This document shows, piece by piece, positions 28,670 through 36,939 of a DNA stretch of 64,000 bases. The notes beneath the pieces are model-generated. The model saw only the letters and a program-made list of their open reading frames with translations. It had not been told where the DNA came from and did no database searches. Source of the DNA: Pseudomonas tensinigenes (lineage in GTDB: Bacteria; Pseudomonadota; Gammaproteobacteria; Pseudomonadales; Pseudomonadaceae); contig NZ_CP077089.1 of assembly GCF_014268445.2 (NCBI RefSeq), positions 796,501 through 860,500 of the forward strand, read 5' to 3'. How positions within the stretch are numbered: position 1 is the first letter of the stretch; every line of letters starts with the position of its first letter. The translations under genes were made by a program, and so were the position numbers.

Positions 28670-29803
28670 ATGGAAAGACTCAAAGCCTATTTTCAACGGC
28701 ATGGCAACGCACCCTTCAAATTTGGCGAGGGGCGGGTCAGTGGCTATATATCAGCCACCCTCGGACTGTTGAGCCTGCTGGCGGTGTTCTGCTTCCTGTT
28801 TCCCGAGTGGCTGACCACAGCCGAACTGCGCAAGGTCTATGATGAACAGTTCGCGCGAACCACGCTATTGCTCGGTCTGGTGGTTTCATTCAGCCTCGGC
28901 ACCCTGAATATCCTGCTCAACAAACGCAAGCGTCTGGGGATTACCGGTCTGGTTGCATCGGGCCTGGCGGTGTTCCTTGGGGGCACCAACGTACAAGTCA
29001 GCTCGATCGGGCAGACCCCGTACTCGTTGGGTCTGGACTGGTTCGTGCTGGCGCTGCTGGTATCGGCCATCGTGTTCATTCCTCTGGAGAAGCTCTACTC
29101 CAAGGATCCCGAGCAAAACATCCTGCGCCCGCACTGGCGCACCGACCTGACCTACTTCTTCGTCAGCCACATGCTGGTGCAATTCATCCTGATCTTCATC
29201 ACTGCCTCGTCGAGTTACATCGCCGGTTGGGCGATGTCGCCGAGCGTGCAGACCAGCGTACAAAGCCTGCCGTTGCTGGTGCAGTTCCTGCTCGCAATCC
29301 TGGTTGCGGATCTCGGCCAGTATTGGCTGCACCGGCTCTATCACGTGGTGCCATTTCTGTGGCGCCTCCACGCGGTGCATCACTCCAGCACGCACATGGA
29401 CTGGCTCGCCGGCTCGCGCGTGCACTTCATCGAAATCCTGCTGACCCGCACCGGCGTGCTGGTGCCGTTGATGCTGCTGGGCTTCGCCCCGCAAGCGTTG
29501 AATGCCTATGTGATTCTGGTCGGTGTCCAGGCCGTACTGGCCCACGCCAACGTGCGAATCAACGGCGGCTGGCTGAACTACCTGATCGTGCTGCCGCGTT
29601 ACCACCACTGGCACCACGCCCGGCACAAGGATTACATCTACAAAAACTACGCGATCCACACGCCGCTGGTGGACATGTTGTTCGGCACGTTCAAATTGCC
29701 GCCGAAGGAGTGGCCGGTGCGTTACGGCGTGTTCGGCAAAGAATTGCCGGGCGGGATTGTGCGTCAGCATTTATATGCGTTTCGCAAGCCTGAGCCGAAA
29801 TAG
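28670..29803 (+). CDS. sterol desaturase / fatty acid hydroxylase family membrane protein
   Basis: A 377-aa polytopic membrane protein with about seven hydrophobic segments. The di-iron histidine clusters of the family are complete: HRLYH (221-225), RLHAVHHS (HxxHH 234-238) and YHHWHHARH (312-319). Family members hydroxylate or desaturate lipids at the membrane; the actual substrate is unknown. The first 90 residues form extra transmembrane helices before the catalytic part. It is flanked by its own terminator downstream and by the motB terminator upstream, so it is monocistronic. Its position beside a phage-defence operon suggests an accessory insertion at the motB-rsgA junction (inferred). 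Confidence 0.88.
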   Translation: MERLKAYFQRHGNAPFKFGEGRVSGYISATLGLLSLLAVFCFLFPEWLTTAELRKVYDEQFARTTLLLGLVVSFSLGTLNILLNKRKRLGITGLVASGLAVFLGGTNVQVSSIGQTPYSLGLDWFVLALLVSAIVFIPLEKLYSKDPEQNILRPHWRTDLTYFFVSHMLVQFILIFITASSSYIAGWAMSPSVQTSVQSLPLLVQFLLAILVADLGQYWLHRLYHVVPFLWRLHAVHHSSTHMDWLAGSRVHFIEILLTRTGVLVPLMLLGFAPQALNAYVILVGVQAVLAHANVRINGGWLNYLIVLPRYHHWHHARHKDYIYKNYAIHTPLVDMLFGTFKLPPKEWPVRYGVFGKELPGGIVRQHLYAFRKPEPK

Positions 29804-29817
29804 GTTCGGAGGTTGAA

Positions 29818-29848
29818 GAAAGCCGCGTTTGATACGCGGCTTTTTTGT
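29818..29848 (+). terminator. rho-independent terminator after the sterol desaturase-family gene
   Basis: Stem AGCCGCGT / ACGCGGCT (29821-29828, 29834-29841) followed by TTTTTTG. On the minus strand it is preceded by the end of the TIR gene at 29864 and carries an A/T-rich flank on that side (TTTCTTC), so it may serve both. Confidence 0.9.
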
Positions 29849-29863
29849 GCCTGCCGATGGGCT

Positions 29864-30349
29864 CTAAAAACCGCGCCGAATGCGGTTTTTCAGTTGGTCG
29901 TGGAATACCTCTGCGTTGCGTTTGTAGGTGCCGCTAAAGGATTCATTGCTCGAATCCAGCGTCATCGAACGCTTGCTCGACACCTCCTCACGATACGCAT
30001 CGATAAAAAAATTCAGATCTTTATCCGTGCTCAACTTCGGCCACTTGTCCAGGTACAACGGCAATTCTGCGGGGCCGGTCTTGAACGAGCAGATCCGGCG
30101 GTTGCTGATAGTCGCCTCACCAATTTCGAACGGCACCCACCACGACAACGCGGTCTTCTCCGACACCACCGCCAGCAAATGCGTGCACTCAGTGATGTTG
30201 CGGGTGATGACGCCGGTGATGTCATCGGTGGTTTGCGATTCAGGGTCGAGCACGTCGAGGTAGGTTTTGATGTTGGCCTGGATAAGGCGGCTGTTGATGG
30301 CGATGGCGTGGGCGCGATCCATGTGGCGGTAGCTGATGAAGACGGGCAT
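29864..30349 (-). CDS. TIR-domain protein, third gene of TIR-caspase operon
   Basis: A 161-aa soluble TIR protein. It opens with the TIR box VFISYRHMDRAHA (residues 3-15) and has the alphaC motif WWVPFEIGEA, where Glu75 fits the catalytic glutamate of NAD-consuming TIR domains. The next strand ISNRRICSF and a C-terminal helical segment complete the domain. ATG 30349 shares a base with the stop of the caspase gene (TGATG), so translation is coupled. The longer in-frame start (30481) would lie inside the caspase gene. Likely it either makes the activating nucleotide signal, cleaves NAD, or senses it; these cannot be told apart here. It differs clearly in sequence from the ThsB-like first gene. 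Confidence 0.85.
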   Translation of the reverse strand: MPVFISYRHMDRAHAIAINSRLIQANIKTYLDVLDPESQTTDDITGVITRNITECTHLLAVVSEKTALSWWVPFEIGEATISNRRICSFKTGPAELPLYLDKWPKLSTDKDLNFFIDAYREEVSSKRSMTLDSSNESFSGTYKRNAEVFHDQLKNRIRRGF

Positions 30350-31308
30350 CAGAAGTGTCCTTTGAGGGCGAGTTCGCGGTAGTAGGCGCCGAGGGCGGTG
30401 AGGCGGCAGCCGGTGGAATTGATGGCCGCGTAATACATGTGTTCGGCGTCCACCGGTTCGATCAGGCTGTGGCGGTTGCACATTTGCAATTGTTTGAAGA
30501 CGTCGCCGTGATCGGCATCGAACGAGGGTTCTGTGGGCTCGTAACTTGGATCGAGCCTGAAGACGAAACTCGGCTCGGGGAACCAGTCCTTGAGTTTGCG
30601 CAGGGTTTCTTCGGCGATCAGCGGTGCCACTTCGCGCAGCGGCACGAACTGCGAGACATTGGTCTTGAATACCGGACGCTGCTCCCAGGCACCCAGTGCA
30701 TTGTCGACAAACGAGTAAACGCTACCGGGGGTGACCTTGCCGAGCACGTTGGCGGCGCCACCGTGCAGTGCTTGCAACAACAAATCGGTGAATACCCCGT
30801 GGCCTCGACTTTCGAGGGCTGACTGTTCTTTTTTGCAGGCGGTGAGAATGGTCATGCCTTCGCCAATCACACTGCTACCACCGCGCAAACCGCGCATGGC
30901 AGCGGCCGCGCCGGCCTGGCAGCAATCGAGGATGATGATTTTGTTTTTGATCTGCGACGCCTGATCAGCCCACAGCAGAATGTCGCTGATGCGAATGCCT
31001 TCCCCGCCGTGTTTGAAGTCCTGCGGAATCAGCAGCCCTTCGTCGATGCTGGTGTCGAACTGGCCATGGCCGGCGAAGTACAACAGAGCCACGTCGCAAT
31101 CACCGGAAAACAGACTCTGAATCTGTTGCTTCAGGGTGTTGAGTGTCAGGTTTTCCTCAGCTGAGGTCAGCACTTTACTGCTGAAGTTCGGGCGCCCGTT
31201 GGCGTGACGTTCCAGCACCGACGCCATGGCCATCGCATCGTTGTTGCAGCCGCTCAATGGCGCCACGTGCTGGTAATGATTGATGCCGATAAACAGTCCC
31301 TTGCGCAT
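30349..31308 (-). CDS. caspase-like cysteine protease (peptidase C14), defence effector candidate
   Basis: A 319-aa caspase-fold protein. The N-terminal strand KGLFIGINHYQHVAPLSGCN is typical of C14 proteases. The catalytic dyad is intact: His81 in LLYFAGHGQFD and Cys130 in IIILDCCQAGAAA. ILTACKKEQSALES and GVFTDLLLQAL complete the p20/p10-like core up to about residue 230. The remaining 90 residues (KDWFPEPSFVFRLDPSYEPT to LTALGAYYRELALKGHF) form a separate helical domain that could bind a ligand or partner. It lies between two TIR genes, 2 bp after the first. In described TIR-caspase (type IV Thoeris) immunity, a TIR-made cyclic ADP-ribose derivative switches on the protease, which degrades host proteins; the same mechanism here is inferred. 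Confidence 0.9.
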   Translation of the reverse strand: MRKGLFIGINHYQHVAPLSGCNNDAMAMASVLERHANGRPNFSSKVLTSAEENLTLNTLKQQIQSLFSGDCDVALLYFAGHGQFDTSIDEGLLIPQDFKHGGEGIRISDILLWADQASQIKNKIIILDCCQAGAAAAMRGLRGGSSVIGEGMTILTACKKEQSALESRGHGVFTDLLLQALHGGAANVLGKVTPGSVYSFVDNALGAWEQRPVFKTNVSQFVPLREVAPLIAEETLRKLKDWFPEPSFVFRLDPSYEPTEPSFDADHGDVFKQLQMCNRHSLIEPVDAEHMYYAAINSTGCRLTALGAYYRELALKGHF

Positions 31309-31310
31309 GG

Positions 31311-31718
31311 TTACACCGCCGTATGCAGACGAATCGCGCTAACGATGCTTTTGGTGCTCCACGCGCATTCGGCGTTCGCGGCGTTGCGCACGACCGTGGA
31401 AATGCGCTCGGCGCCGAAGGGTTTGATCGCGATGATGACTTTGCCCATACGCTTGGCGATCTCGATTTCCTTGTTGATCCACTTGCTGTAGGTCGAGTAC
31501 ATGCCAGCCATGATCAGCACCGCCGAGCAAGGGCGGATCTTGTTCTCGATGGCTTCTTCCAGTTGCTTGTCGGTTTGCGCACCCATGATCGGGTTATGCG
31601 GCGGTACGGAAAAATTCTTGAAGGTGAAACCCGGTTGCGCGCCGAGCAGGCGTACCAGATTGTCGTGGGCGTGGGAGTAGTTCCACGAATGGCTGATGAA
31701 CAGATGATAGGTTTGCAT
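31311..31718 (-). CDS. ThsB-like TIR protein, first gene of TIR-caspase operon
   Basis: A 135-aa single-domain protein of the TIR-like (ThsB, formerly DUF1863/MTH538) family. It has YHLFISHSWNYSHAHDNLVR at the N terminus, SVPPHNPIMGAQTDKQLEEA (the usual ThsB 'nPi' loop), the strand CSAVLIMAGMYSTYSKWINK with Glu84 in KWINKEIEIA as the candidate catalytic residue, and GKVIIAIKPFG. ATG 31718 is chosen because GAGGAA lies about 6 bp upstream and the frame then starts directly at the TIR strand; 31769 is unlikely. ThsB proteins sense phage infection and synthesise NAD-derived messengers. It is the first gene of the minus-strand operon. Confidence 0.87.
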   Translation of the reverse strand: MQTYHLFISHSWNYSHAHDNLVRLLGAQPGFTFKNFSVPPHNPIMGAQTDKQLEEAIENKIRPCSAVLIMAGMYSTYSKWINKEIEIAKRMGKVIIAIKPFGAERISTVVRNAANAECAWSTKSIVSAIRLHTAV

Positions 31719-31760
31719 GGGGTTCCTCGGAAGTCGCGAATGTGCGAAGGAGGAACCGAC

Positions 31761-31785
31761 TGTAGGCATCTGCGTGATGCCTACA
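31761..31785. promoter_or_regulatory. perfect 10-bp inverted repeat in the leader of the TIR-caspase operon
   Basis: TGTAGGCATC (31761-31770), spacer TGCGT, GATGCCTACA (31776-31785). It lies 42-67 bp upstream of the first TIR gene. A similar half-site, GACGCCTACA, occurs at 31829-31838. No T run follows on either strand, so an operator or RNA hairpin is more likely than a terminator. No regulator gene is adjacent. Confidence 0.45.
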
Positions 31786-31929
31786 AGGTGCTGACAGCAA
31801 AAGAGAAATGTCCTGCAAGCGGGTGTGCGGACGCCTACAGAAACGTCTGATGTTTAAGCGTTTTAGGGATTTGTCAGGCGTGATCCGACAACCGGCAACC
31901 CCGGGTCTCAGGGCTGCCGGTACGGCTGT

Positions 31930-32961
31930 TTAATAACCGTTTTCCGGTAGGCTGGCGATGATCGAGCGGTAGCTGTTCATACGCTGTTGCTGCACGCGGC
32001 CGTCTTCAAGGGCCTTGAGCAACGCGCAACCCGGTTCGCGGTCGTGCTTGCAGTCGCGGAAGCGGCAGGTGCCGAGCAAATCATCGAACTCGATGAAGCC
32101 GGCTTCGACGTCAGCACGGCTGACGTGGCCGAGGCCGAACTCACGGATACCCGGGGAGTCGATCAACTCGCCACCGCCAGGGAAGTGGAACAGTCGCGCG
32201 GTGGTCGTGGTGTGCGTGCCCTGGCCGGACAACTCGGACAACGGCCCGACGCGGGTTTCGACTTCCGGCAGCAAGCTGTTGACCAGCGACGACTTGCCGA
32301 CACCGGACTGGCCGACGAATACGCTGATGCGGCCGTCGAGCTGCTGTTGCAGTTGTTCCATACCGTTGCCGTGGTGCGCCGACACTTCCAGCACCGGATA
32401 ACCCAGCGTGCGATACACCGCCAGCAGCGCATTGAGCGCCGGGGCGTTGTGCTCGTCGATCAGGTCGAATTTGTTCAGCAGCAACAACGGACGGATGCCG
32501 GCGTGTTCCGCGGCAACCAGATAACGGTCGATCAGGTTGGCATGCGGCTCGGGCAGGGGCGCGAAGACGATGACGATCATGTCGACGTTGGCCGCAACTG
32601 GTTTGAGCTGGCCGCGGCTGTCCGGGCGGCACAGTTCGGTGGTGCGCGGCAGTTGCGCGACGATCACGCCAATGCCCTGATTGCCGGCGCGCCAGACGAC
32701 TGTGTCGCCGGTCACCAGCGCAGGCAGGTTGGCGCGCAAGTGGCAGCGGAAGACCTGGCCGGCCTGATCGCCGTCAACAGCTTCGACCTCGACCTGCACA
32801 CCGAAGTGGGCGATCACCAGACCTGTTTGCTCTGGGCCCAGATCGCCGCCCTCAAGGGCTTCGACCGCCGAGGACTCGCGTTTGGCGGCGCGTGCGGCGC
32901 GTTCGCCCTGAATCTTTTCGATGCGCCAGTTTTGACGACGATTGAGTTGGCGTTTGGCCAT
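31930..32961 (-). CDS. rsgA: ribosome small subunit-dependent GTPase RsgA
   Basis: A 343-aa circularly permuted GTPase involved in late 30S subunit maturation. An N-terminal basic tail ([20 protein letters not shown]) and OB-fold precede the G domain in permuted order: LNKFD (G4) comes before [12 protein letters not shown] (G1), then DSPGIREF (G3). The C-terminal zinc finger has C..C..H..C in [14 protein letters not shown]. Length is normal. An imperfect hairpin at 31892-31920 downstream may terminate it. It is divergent from orn. Confidence 0.97.
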   Translation of the reverse strand: MAKRQLNRRQNWRIEKIQGERAARAAKRESSAVEALEGGDLGPEQTGLVIAHFGVQVEVEAVDGDQAGQVFRCHLRANLPALVTGDTVVWRAGNQGIGVIVAQLPRTTELCRPDSRGQLKPVAANVDMIVIVFAPLPEPHANLIDRYLVAAEHAGIRPLLLLNKFDLIDEHNAPALNALLAVYRTLGYPVLEVSAHHGNGMEQLQQQLDGRISVFVGQSGVGKSSLVNSLLPEVETRVGPLSELSGQGTHTTTTARLFHFPGGGELIDSPGIREFGLGHVSRADVEAGFIEFDDLLGTCRFRDCKHDREPGCALLKALEDGRVQQQRMNSYRSIIASLPENGY

Positions 32962-33068
32962 GGGTGTTCCGTCTGAAGAATGCAGCGATTAGGTAAAACG
33001 GCCGCGAGTTTAGCACGCCCGGCCACCGGCCTAGGCTAAACTGCGCAGCATTGTCTAGGAGCCGAAAT

Positions 33069-33611
33069 ATGCCAAACCCGCAGAATCTGATCTGGATCGA
33101 CCTGGAAATGACCGGTCTGGATCCGGAAAACGACGTCATCATCGAGATGGCCACCATCGTTACCGACAGTGATCTCAACACCCTGGCTGAAGGCCCGGTC
33201 ATTGCCATCCACCACAGCGATGAAGTGCTTGCGCGCATGGACGAGTGGAACACTCGCACCCACGGCAACTCCGGCCTGACCCAGCGCGTGCGCGATAGCC
33301 GCATCAGCATGGCTGAAGCCGAAGCAGAAACCATCGCCTTCCTGGAAAAATGGGTGCCGAAAGGCAAATCGCCGATCTGTGGCAACAGCATCTGCCAGGA
33401 TCGCCGCTTTCTTTATACGCACATGAAAGCGCTGGAAAGCTACTTCCACTACCGCAACCTCGACGTATCCACACTCAAGGAACTGGCCGCGCGCTGGGCG
33501 CCTGATGTGCGTGACAGCTTCAAGAAGGGCAGCACGCACCTGGCGCTGGACGACATCCGCGAATCGATCGCCGAGCTGCAGCATTACCGCAAGCACTTCA
33601 TCAAGTTCTGA
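33069..33611 (+). CDS. orn: oligoribonuclease
   Basis: A 180-aa DEDDh 3'-5' exonuclease that degrades di- and oligoribonucleotides, including pGpG from c-di-GMP breakdown in pseudomonads. Motif I is [10 protein letters not shown] (Asp/Glu metal ligands), motif II is [11 protein letters not shown] and motif III is [14 protein letters not shown] 33069 has TAGGAGCC upstream; the earlier in-frame start at 33051 overlaps that SD. Monocistronic, divergent from rsgA, as in other pseudomonads. Confidence 0.97.
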   Translation: MPNPQNLIWIDLEMTGLDPENDVIIEMATIVTDSDLNTLAEGPVIAIHHSDEVLARMDEWNTRTHGNSGLTQRVRDSRISMAEAEAETIAFLEKWVPKGKSPICGNSICQDRRFLYTHMKALESYFHYRNLDVSTLKELAARWAPDVRDSFKKGSTHLALDDIRESIAELQHYRKHFIKF

Positions 33612-33703
33612 TACTTGGCGATGGGGGCGGGTAAAGCATTTGCCCCCTTTTGGTGCCGCATCGAAATGGCTAGACTGCGCGCCTTCCTGCCTGGATCGCC
33701 ACC

Positions 33704-34315
33704 ATGTTGCTGATGCTCTATCTGATTGCCATCACCGCTGAAGCCATGACTGGCGCGCTGTCTGCCGGCCGTCGCGGCATGGACTGGTTTGGCGTGGTGC
33801 TGATCGCCTGCGTCACGGCGTTGGGCGGCGGTTCGGTGCGCGACGTGTTGCTTGGGCATTACCCGCTGACCTGGGTCAAACATCCGGAATACCTGGTGCT
33901 GACCTCGGTAGCGGCGATGTTCACCGTGTTCACCGCCCGCTGGATGCGTCATCTGCGCTCGCTGTTTCTGGTGCTCGACGCCGTGGGTCTGGTGGCTTTC
34001 ACCCTGATCGGTTGCATGACCGCGCTGGAAATGGGCCACGGCATGCTGGTGGCCTCGGTCAGCGGCGTGATCACCGGAGTCTTCGGTGGCATCCTGCGCG
34101 ACATCTTCTGCAACGACATCCCGCTGATCTTCCGCCGTGAACTGTACGCCAGCGTCTCGTTCGCGGCGGCGTGGTGTTACATGCTTTGCCTGTACCTGAA
34201 CGTACCGAGCGAGCAGGCGATTCTGATCACGTTGTTCGGCGGCTTCCTGCTGCGCCTGCTGGCAATCCGTTTCCACTGGGAAATGCCCAAGTTCGTCTAT
34301 AACGACGCGCCTTGA
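33704..34315 (+). CDS. TRIC family (UPF0126/YadS-like) cation channel protein
   Basis: A 203-aa membrane protein with seven predicted hydrophobic segments. Two duplicated halves each carry a glycine-rich kinked motif: LGGGSVRDVLLG and FGGILRDIFCND. This is the signature of prokaryotic TRIC-type trimeric cation channels (formerly UPF0126). Ion selectivity and physiological role are unproven in this group. The 3' end overlaps the convergent queG stop by 19 bp. Confidence 0.9.
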   Translation: MLLMLYLIAITAEAMTGALSAGRRGMDWFGVVLIACVTALGGGSVRDVLLGHYPLTWVKHPEYLVLTSVAAMFTVFTARWMRHLRSLFLVLDAVGLVAFTLIGCMTALEMGHGMLVASVSGVITGVFGGILRDIFCNDIPLIFRRELYASVSFAAAWCYMLCLYLNVPSEQAILITLFGGFLLRLLAIRFHWEMPKFVYNDAP

Positions 34316-35376
34316 CGTTGGGCGTGCTGCTTCAGCGCCCACTCGACGTGCTCTTGTACCAGCGCTGACGGGTAGTCACGGCGCGCCTTCAATGCTTCCA
34401 GTACTGGAATGCTCGAGGGCGCATTGCCCAGTCCCACGGCCAGATTGCGCAGCCAGCGTTCATACCCGGCCCGACGCAACGGTGAGCCTTCGGTACTGCT
34501 GAGAAATTTGTCTTCATCCCACATGAACAGTTCAGCCAGTTCGGCGTTGTCCAGATTGTGCCGTGGCTTGAAGTCGCTTTCCCCGGAGGGCTTGGCGAAC
34601 CGGTTCCACGGGCAGACGATCTGGCAGTCATCGCAACCGAACACGCGGTTGCCGATCAGCGGACGCAGGTCTTCGGGAATCGCGTTTTTCAGTTCGATGG
34701 TCAGATAAGAAATACAGCGCCGCGCGTCCAGCACATACGGCCCGACGAACGCGTTGGTCGGGCAGATATCCAAACACGCGGTGCAGCGCCCGCAATGTTC
34801 GCTGCTGTGCGGCTCATCCACCGGCAATGGCAGGTCGACGAACAGCTCACTGAGAAAGAAATAACTGCCAGCCTTGCGGTTCAGTACCAGGGTGTTTTTG
34901 CCGATCCAGCCCAGCCCGGCCTGTTCGGCGATGGCTTTTTCCAGCACCGGGGCACTGTCGACAAACGCACGAAAACCAAACGGGCCGATCTGCGCCTGAA
35001 TCTTGTCAGCCAATTGCTGCACACGTTTACGGATCAATTTGTGGTAATCGCGGCCCAAGGCATAACGCGACACGTAGGCTTTTTCCGGTTGCGCGAGCAT
35101 TTGCGCCATTTGCGTGTCGCCGGGCAGGTAGTCCATGCGCAGCGAAACCACGCGCAATGTGCCCGGCACCAGTTCTTCCGGGTGCGAGCGTTTGCTGCCA
35201 TGGGCGCCCATGTAGTCCATTTCGCCGTGGTAGCCGGCCTCGAGCCAGCGTGCGAGGTGCTGCTCATGCTCGGCCAGATCCAGACCGCTGATGCCGACTT
35301 GCTGAAAGCCCAGCTCGCGGCCCCAATCCTTGATCGATTGGGCGAGGGCGGGCAGGTCTGTGGTGATGGCGGACAT
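34297..35376 (-). CDS. queG: epoxyqueuosine reductase QueG
   Basis: A 359-aa cobalamin- and Fe-S-dependent enzyme for the last step of queuosine synthesis at tRNA wobble positions. Two [4Fe-4S] motifs are clear: CGRCTACLDICPTNA and CDDCQIVCPWN. Upstream blocks include ISGLDLAEHEQHLARWLEAG and GRDYHKLIRKRVQQLA. ATG 35376 (MSAITTDLPALAQ) is preferred over the 35448 codon, which lies beyond the start of the divergent nnr gene. Divergent from nnr, as yjeS and yjeF are in E. coli. Confidence 0.95.
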   Translation of the reverse strand: MSAITTDLPALAQSIKDWGRELGFQQVGISGLDLAEHEQHLARWLEAGYHGEMDYMGAHGSKRSHPEELVPGTLRVVSLRMDYLPGDTQMAQMLAQPEKAYVSRYALGRDYHKLIRKRVQQLADKIQAQIGPFGFRAFVDSAPVLEKAIAEQAGLGWIGKNTLVLNRKAGSYFFLSELFVDLPLPVDEPHSSEHCGRCTACLDICPTNAFVGPYVLDARRCISYLTIELKNAIPEDLRPLIGNRVFGCDDCQIVCPWNRFAKPSGESDFKPRHNLDNAELAELFMWDEDKFLSSTEGSPLRRAGYERWLRNLAVGLGNAPSSIPVLEALKARRDYPSALVQEHVEWALKQHAQRQGASL

Positions 35377-35439
35377 GAGGCGAGAGAAACCGGAGCTGAG
35401 GTGCGTATAATTCTGCCAGACATCGGAGCCCGAAGACGC

Positions 35440-36939
35440 ATGCCGCACACGAAAGATGAATTACCCGACGCGCTGTATGGCGCCGCACAGGTGCGCGAAC
35501 TCGATGCACGGCTGATTGCCGCCGGTACGCCGGGCTTCGAATTGATGCAGCGCGCGGCCCATGCGACGTGGCGAGCGTTGGTGCGGCAATGGCCTTCGGC
35601 GACTGAGCTGACGGTGCTGGCCGGGCATGGCAACAATGCCGGTGACGGTTATCTGGTCGCGGTCATGGCGCAGCGAGCCGGCTGGCAGGTGCGGGTGTTG
35701 GCGGTCGGCGATCCGCAGCGTTTGCAGGGCGATGCCGCGCAGGCCCATGCCGCAGCGTTGGCAGAAGGTGTCGTGGTGCAGGCCTGGCAGGCTCAAAGTG
35801 AATTGCGCGGGGTCATTCTCGATGCATTACTCGGTACGGGTTTGAGCGGGGATGTGCACGAGCCTTACGTGTCGGCGATCAAAGCAATCAACGCCAGCGG
35901 TTTGCCGGTGACAGCCGTTGATATCCCTTCCGGGCTATGTGCTGACACTGGACATGTACTGGGTGTCGCCGTGCAAGCCGATCTGACGGTGACTTTCATC
36001 GGGCTGAAACTCGGCTTGTTCACTGGAGATGCGGCGGATCACATCGGCTCCTTACTGTTTAATGATCTGCAGGCCAGCGCCGACACCTATCGTGACATTC
36101 CGGTCATCGCGCAACGGCTCAACGCGGCTAATCTTCCGCGGTTGGCCGCGCGTGCCCCGACTTCGCACAAGGGCCGCTTCGGCCATGTGTTGTTGATCGG
36201 TGGCGATCACGGTTTTGGCGGGGCGATCCTGCTCAGTACCGAAACCGCCTTGCGCAGCGGCGCGGGCATGGTTTCGCTGGCAACCCGTCCTGAACACGTC
36301 CCGGCGGCGCTGACGCGAGTGCCGGAAGCCATGGCGCTCGGAACCTCGTCGGCCAATCAGTTGATGAGTTTGCTGGAGAAAGTTTCTGTACTGGTGGTTG
36401 GTCCGGGGTTGGGACAGGCCAGTTGGGGGCGGGCGCTGTTGTCGGCGGCAGCCAACGCAGCACTGCCGCAAGTCTGGGACGCCGACGCGTTGAACCTGTT
36501 GGCCAGTGGTCTGGTCGAGTTGCCCAAGGACTGCGTGATCACCCCGCACCCGGGCGAAGCGGCGCGTTTGCTGGGGATCAGCACTGCCCAAGTGCAAGCG
36601 GATCGCCCAGCGGCAGCACGGGCGTTGAGCAAAAAATATACAGCGGTGGTGGTGTTGAAAGGCTCCGGCAGTCTGATCGCGCATCCCGATGGACGTCTGG
36701 CGTTGTGTCACCAGGGCCATCCGGCCATGGCCACCGCCGGACTCGGCGACGTGCTGGCGGGCTTGACCGGTGCGCTGCTGGCGCAAGGCATGGACGGCTT
36801 CGATGCTGCCTGCCTGGCGGTCTGGCTGCACGCCAATGCCGGTAGGCAACAAGGAAAATTCGGCCGTGGGCTGGCGGCCAGTGATCTGATTCCAGCCATT
36901 CGTCAGTTGTTGGAGGAGCAAGCACCGTGTCTGAAGTAA
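35440..36939 (+). CDS. nnr: bifunctional NAD(P)H-hydrate epimerase / ADP-dependent dehydratase
   Basis: A 499-aa fusion repairing hydrated NAD(P)H. The N-terminal YjeF_N epimerase domain has GHGNNAGDGYLVA, LDALLGTGLSG and DIPSGLCADTG. The C-terminal ribokinase-like dehydratase has APTSHKGRFGHVLLIGG, DADALNLLA, TPHPGEAARLLG and ATAGLGDVLAGLTGALL. ATG 35440 (MPHTKDELPDALYGAAQVRE) is used; the frame is open much further upstream but only over queG antisense. It overlaps tsaE by 13 bp and heads the conserved nnr-to-hflC cluster. Confidence 0.96.
   Translation: MPHTKDELPDALYGAAQVRELDARLIAAGTPGFELMQRAAHATWRALVRQWPSATELTVLAGHGNNAGDGYLVAVMAQRAGWQVRVLAVGDPQRLQGDAAQAHAAALAEGVVVQAWQAQSELRGVILDALLGTGLSGDVHEPYVSAIKAINASGLPVTAVDIPSGLCADTGHVLGVAVQADLTVTFIGLKLGLFTGDAADHIGSLLFNDLQASADTYRDIPVIAQRLNAANLPRLAARAPTSHKGRFGHVLLIGGDHGFGGAILLSTETALRSGAGMVSLATRPEHVPAALTRVPEAMALGTSSANQLMSLLEKVSVLVVGPGLGQASWGRALLSAAANAALPQVWDADALNLLASGLVELPKDCVITPHPGEAARLLGISTAQVQADRPAAARALSKKYTAVVVLKGSGSLIAHPDGRLALCHQGHPAMATAGLGDVLAGLTGALLAQGMDGFDAACLAVWLHANAGRQQGKFGRGLAASDLIPAIRQLLEEQAPCLK

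Noticed and set aside
29813..30382. A plus-strand frame of 189 codons opposite the third defence gene
   Set aside because: It begins in the terminator hairpin and reads antisense to the TIR protein, which has a clear domain.
28670..31930. Integrative element or prophage remnant
   Set aside because: No integrase, transposase, att-like direct repeats or tRNA at the edges; only the gene content suggests accessory origin.
34558..35439. A 294-codon N-terminal extension of nnr
   Set aside because: It lies entirely antisense to queG, and the nnr protein starting at 35440 has the normal family N terminus.
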